Of a stretch of DNA of 10,362 bases, positions 8,901 through 10,362 are shown piece after piece (position 1 is the first letter of the stretch; the number at the start of each line of letters is the position of its first letter). The stretch covers positions 1-10,362 of the forward strand of contig JAGPVI010000085.1 in the NCBI GenBank assembly GCA_018067115.1. The letters run 5' to 3'. Made by a program: the position numbers and the translations under genes. A model generated the notes under the pieces. That model searched no databases. It was not told the origin of the DNA and worked only from the letters and a program-made list of their open reading frames with translations. Source of the DNA: Bizionia sp. (GTDB lineage: Bacteria > Bacteroidota > Bacteroidia > Flavobacteriales > Flavobacteriaceae).

Positions 8901-10362
8901 CATAACGCCAAGCGCTTGTAAATTAGCGCCAATAACATCTAGTTTTAAAGAGGCTTCTGGAGAAATGGAGTCTAGAATCACCGAGGCATCTAAAACGATA
9001 TCTAGATTTTTATCTTTATATTTTGAAGTGATTTCACCTTTTCCTTCTTTAATATCTCCATTAAGATTAAGGTTTTCGATGGCGTAATTATTAAGCTGAA
9101 AACTGGAAACTGTAGCCTCTAAAGTAGCGTTTAAAGAATTGATGGTTTTTCCACTTCCCGATGATTTTAACGTTGCATTTAAAGTGCCGAATTGCGTATT
9201 GTTAAGCAGCTCGTTTATTTTATACTCTTCAATAGAAATATCGGCAGTGAAAGAAATAGCGTCTTTATTTTTAAATCCTCCGTTTATAGTCGCTATTCCT
9301 TGTGTGGATGTTAATGTTGCTTTTGTTTGAATAGCATCTAGCGTTCCTTTGGCGTTTCCAGCAAGTAGGATGTCTTCTGGCAAGCTAATACCCAATTCTT
9401 TTTCATCTATAAACTGAATAATATCCGAGCGTTTTGTTCGGGCCGAAAAGTTTGGAATATCGATATAAAGTAATTCTGGCTTTGTGCTATTTTTTATGAT
9501 GCCGTTTGCTGAAAGCCTTGTCGTTTTACCCCAATTTAATTGCGCTTTAGTTAAATTTAATGCCGCTAAAGTTCCAGATGCTTTTATATATCCTGTAATT
9601 TGTTTTTTGCTGAGAGAATCTAGGTAAGCATGCGTTTTAAGTTCTGGTTGGAGTCTAAAAACATCTTTTAATGAGACACTAAAAGTTGGGAGATCAAGTT
9701 CGACTTTAGTCTTTTCGGGAGTTTTTATAAGCTCAGAAAGTGAGCTGTAGTTTATAGCAGCGAAGCCCGAAAGCGCATTGTTGTTAAGTTTAAAGTTGAA
9801 GTTTTCAAGTTTTAGTTGTTTATCGGTAACATTTAAATTGAAAGTCAATTGCTTTAAATCAAGTCCAGAATATTCTTTACTGGTAAATTGACTCATTTGT
9901 AGTCCCGCTTTTTTGTCCTTTAAAAAAATATCTGAAGCTTTTAAAGTAAATGCACTTAGCGAAATAGCGTTAGGATTAAAACGGTTTTTTATGAGTTTAG
10001 CATTACCAATACGGTAGTCTATACTGTTGTTTTCTAAATCTAAATCTTTAATATTTATTAGTAGCTGCGGCCAATTAAAGGCTTCTATATCTGCTTTTAC
10101 TTCGTCTTTAGTGTTTTTTACTGTTTCTGTAAGTCCGTTAACTTCAGTATCTGTGTTTATAAGAATTTTTGAGTTTTTTAAACGAATAGTTTTAAAATTA
10201 ATATCGTTGTCCACTAAATTAATCTTAGGGATTTCGGTATAAAACTCGTCAATAGTAAGATCGGCAATGATACGGTCGGGTTGCGATTCGTAATACGCTA
10301 CCACATTTTTAAGGTTTAACGTTTCGACTGAAAATTTAGGTAAAGGTACACTGGTTGCTGTT
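5964..10362 (-). CDS. tamB: TamB, translocation/assembly module inner membrane-anchored protein (N-terminus cut by right edge)
   Basis: The frame is open from the right edge to a TAA at 5964-5966, giving 1465 visible complete residues; the membrane-anchored N-terminus is outside the window. Most of the protein is repetitive amphipathic beta strands (alternating hydrophobic residues, many Asn/Asp/Lys turns), as expected for the long hydrophobic groove of AsmA/TamB-type proteins. The C-terminal DUF490 (TamB) domain spans about 7400 to 6110, with GEGDFIFTMTPNGRITLTGG near 7020-6960 and strand-rich LDIAAQKKLFNDRLTVRVG near 6360-6300. A charged Lys/Glu tail follows (about 6100-5967), probably a coiled coil. 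Family role: TamB spans the periplasm from the inner membrane to the TamA/TamL barrel, and related proteins move phospholipids or assist outer-membrane protein assembly. The GTG at 10302-10304 is not a credible start, because homologous-looking sequence (LPKFSVETLNLKNV) continues upstream of it. tamL follows after three bases. Confidence 0.95.
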   Translation of the reverse strand, partial: TATSVPLPKFSVETLNLKNVVAYYESQPDRIIADLTIDEFYTEIPKINLVDNDINFKTIRLKNSKILINTDTEVNGLTETVKNTKDEVKADIEAFNWPQLLINIKDLDLENNSIDYRIGNAKLIKNRFNPNAISLSAFTLKASDIFLKDKKAGLQMSQFTSKEYSGLDLKQLTFNLNVTDKQLKLENFNFKLNNNALSGFAAINYSSLSELIKTPEKTKVELDLPTFSVSLKDVFRLQPELKTHAYLDSLSKKQITGYIKASGTLAALNLTKAQLNWGKTTRLSANGIIKNSTKPELLYIDIPNFSARTKRSDIIQFIDEKELGISLPEDILLAGNAKGTLDAIQTKATLTSTQGIATINGGFKNKDAISFTADISIEEYKINELLNNTQFGTLNATLKSSGSGKTINSLNATLEATVSSFQLNNYAIENLNLNGDIKEGKGEITSKYKDKNLDIVLDASVILDSISPEASLKLDVIGANLQALGVMDRNVKTGMKISADFKGNSNNYDVSTHIDNGVVVYDNRTYLVGDLKATAHVDNDTTSVTVTNKMLNLVLQSNSDPQTFSTSLRRHILSYFYDDERVPDTLVRPVKLKIEGRISESPLLNDVFLVNVKELDTINVSVNYNEKARILKANITAPHINYSDNKLDSLAFSMTTDPENFKFNLGFKNISAGPLDVPKTVINGNQTDSGFLLNFLGFHDNETLMNINTKITSYPKGLRFTVRPDSLILNKKKWTIPNANEVIITDKNFEFNDFRITKGDQSIELTDKLKQITKSHIAVTFKNFSINEFFSYFNPEASIAKGKLNGDFILEDPFKDTGIIADLSINQLEIFQTDLGELRLDAKSLGGSNYDFNAALKGGDIDLDLTGDYAVANKIANLNLDLDINSFEMKALNTLSFGEIKDTEGSFSGGFKVTGTTSNPQYKGSLTFNEAGFNIAKLNTKFTLSNETLSVDNKGLSMSNFTILDANKNAMILSGTIGTENMLNPTFNLDVKAKNFQVLNATKKDNEAFYGKASFNANAKLTGDLQIPKLSAELTLGSDTDITYVMPSALANIEERDGVVIFVNRENPDAILSQTEEQTATIRGFDISTVLKIGKNAAVTIVIDEETGDNFKVSGEGDFIFTMTPNGRITLTGGYEISSGHYELNLYSLVNRKFLIAPGSRVTWSGDPFDAKLDVRAIYNIETSASALMAPQISGADPSVKSKYRQVLPFNVYLNIDGELLQPKISFGLDMPEEQQGAIGGQVYGRVQQVNQQEGELNRQVFSLLVLNRFYPDSGSDGSSGGFATIARDNLNDAVSGQLNAFSDKLLGSSGIEVDFGLNSYTDYQGDAPTDRTQLDIAAQKKLFNDRLTVRVGSEVDLQGSSQTGEEAPLIGNVSLEYTLTEDGRYRVKGFRKSEFENVIDGQTIVSGIGLIFTQEFNQFSELWDAIFRSREEQKEKRDAKRKAVKEELKAKEEEINKSIEQKKN

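Noticed and set aside
5964..10304. A complete tamB gene starting at GTG 10304
   Set aside because: The frame stays open to the right edge and the upstream residues look like normal TamB sequence, so the gene is partial and the GTG is internal.
3675..10362. A single tamB-tamL gene broken by a nonsense mutation
   Set aside because: TamB ends after its usual C-terminal domain and tail, and TamL begins with a proper lipoprotein signal peptide, so these are two genes.

Overview
The window comes from a member of the Bacteroidota, most likely a marine-type Flavobacteriia. The evidence is the low GC content with AT-rich leaders that lack Shine-Dalgarno sequences, a SusC/RagA-type TonB-linked receptor, and the lipidated TamA variant (TamL) paired with TamB that is typical of this phylum. 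Every gene I can support lies on the minus strand, so transcription runs from high to low coordinates. No RNA genes, CRISPR arrays, insertion sequences or phage traces were seen.

Region 1 (10362 down to 3675) is the translocation and assembly module. tamB enters from the right edge without its N-terminus and stops at 5964. tamL follows almost at once from a TTG start and encodes an Omp85-family outer-membrane lipoprotein. The two products are expected to work together: TamB as a long hydrophobic-groove protein spanning the periplasm, and TamL as its barrel partner in the outer membrane.

Region 2 (3674 to 3417) is a 258-base gap with no convincing promoter or terminator. It contains a 10-base palindrome whose 8-base core recurs 104 bases away.

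Region 3 (3416 down to 1229) is a compact three-gene cassette: a small AhpD/carboxymuconolactone-decarboxylase-like protein, the radical SAM enzyme ArsS, and a DUF2064-type glycosyltransferase. Families like these are annotated together as arsenosugar biosynthesis genes. ArsS is the enzyme that attaches a 5'-deoxyadenosyl group to methylated arsenic. The arsenic methyltransferase ArsM, which would supply its substrate, is not in the window.

Region 4 (1169 down to the left edge) is the N-terminal third or so of a SusC/RagA-family TonB-linked receptor. It starts only 59 bases after the glycosyltransferase stop, and a weak terminator-like hairpin lies between them. Whether the receptor belongs functionally to the arsenosugar cassette is the most interesting open question here. 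It could be a partner transporter or an unrelated neighbour.
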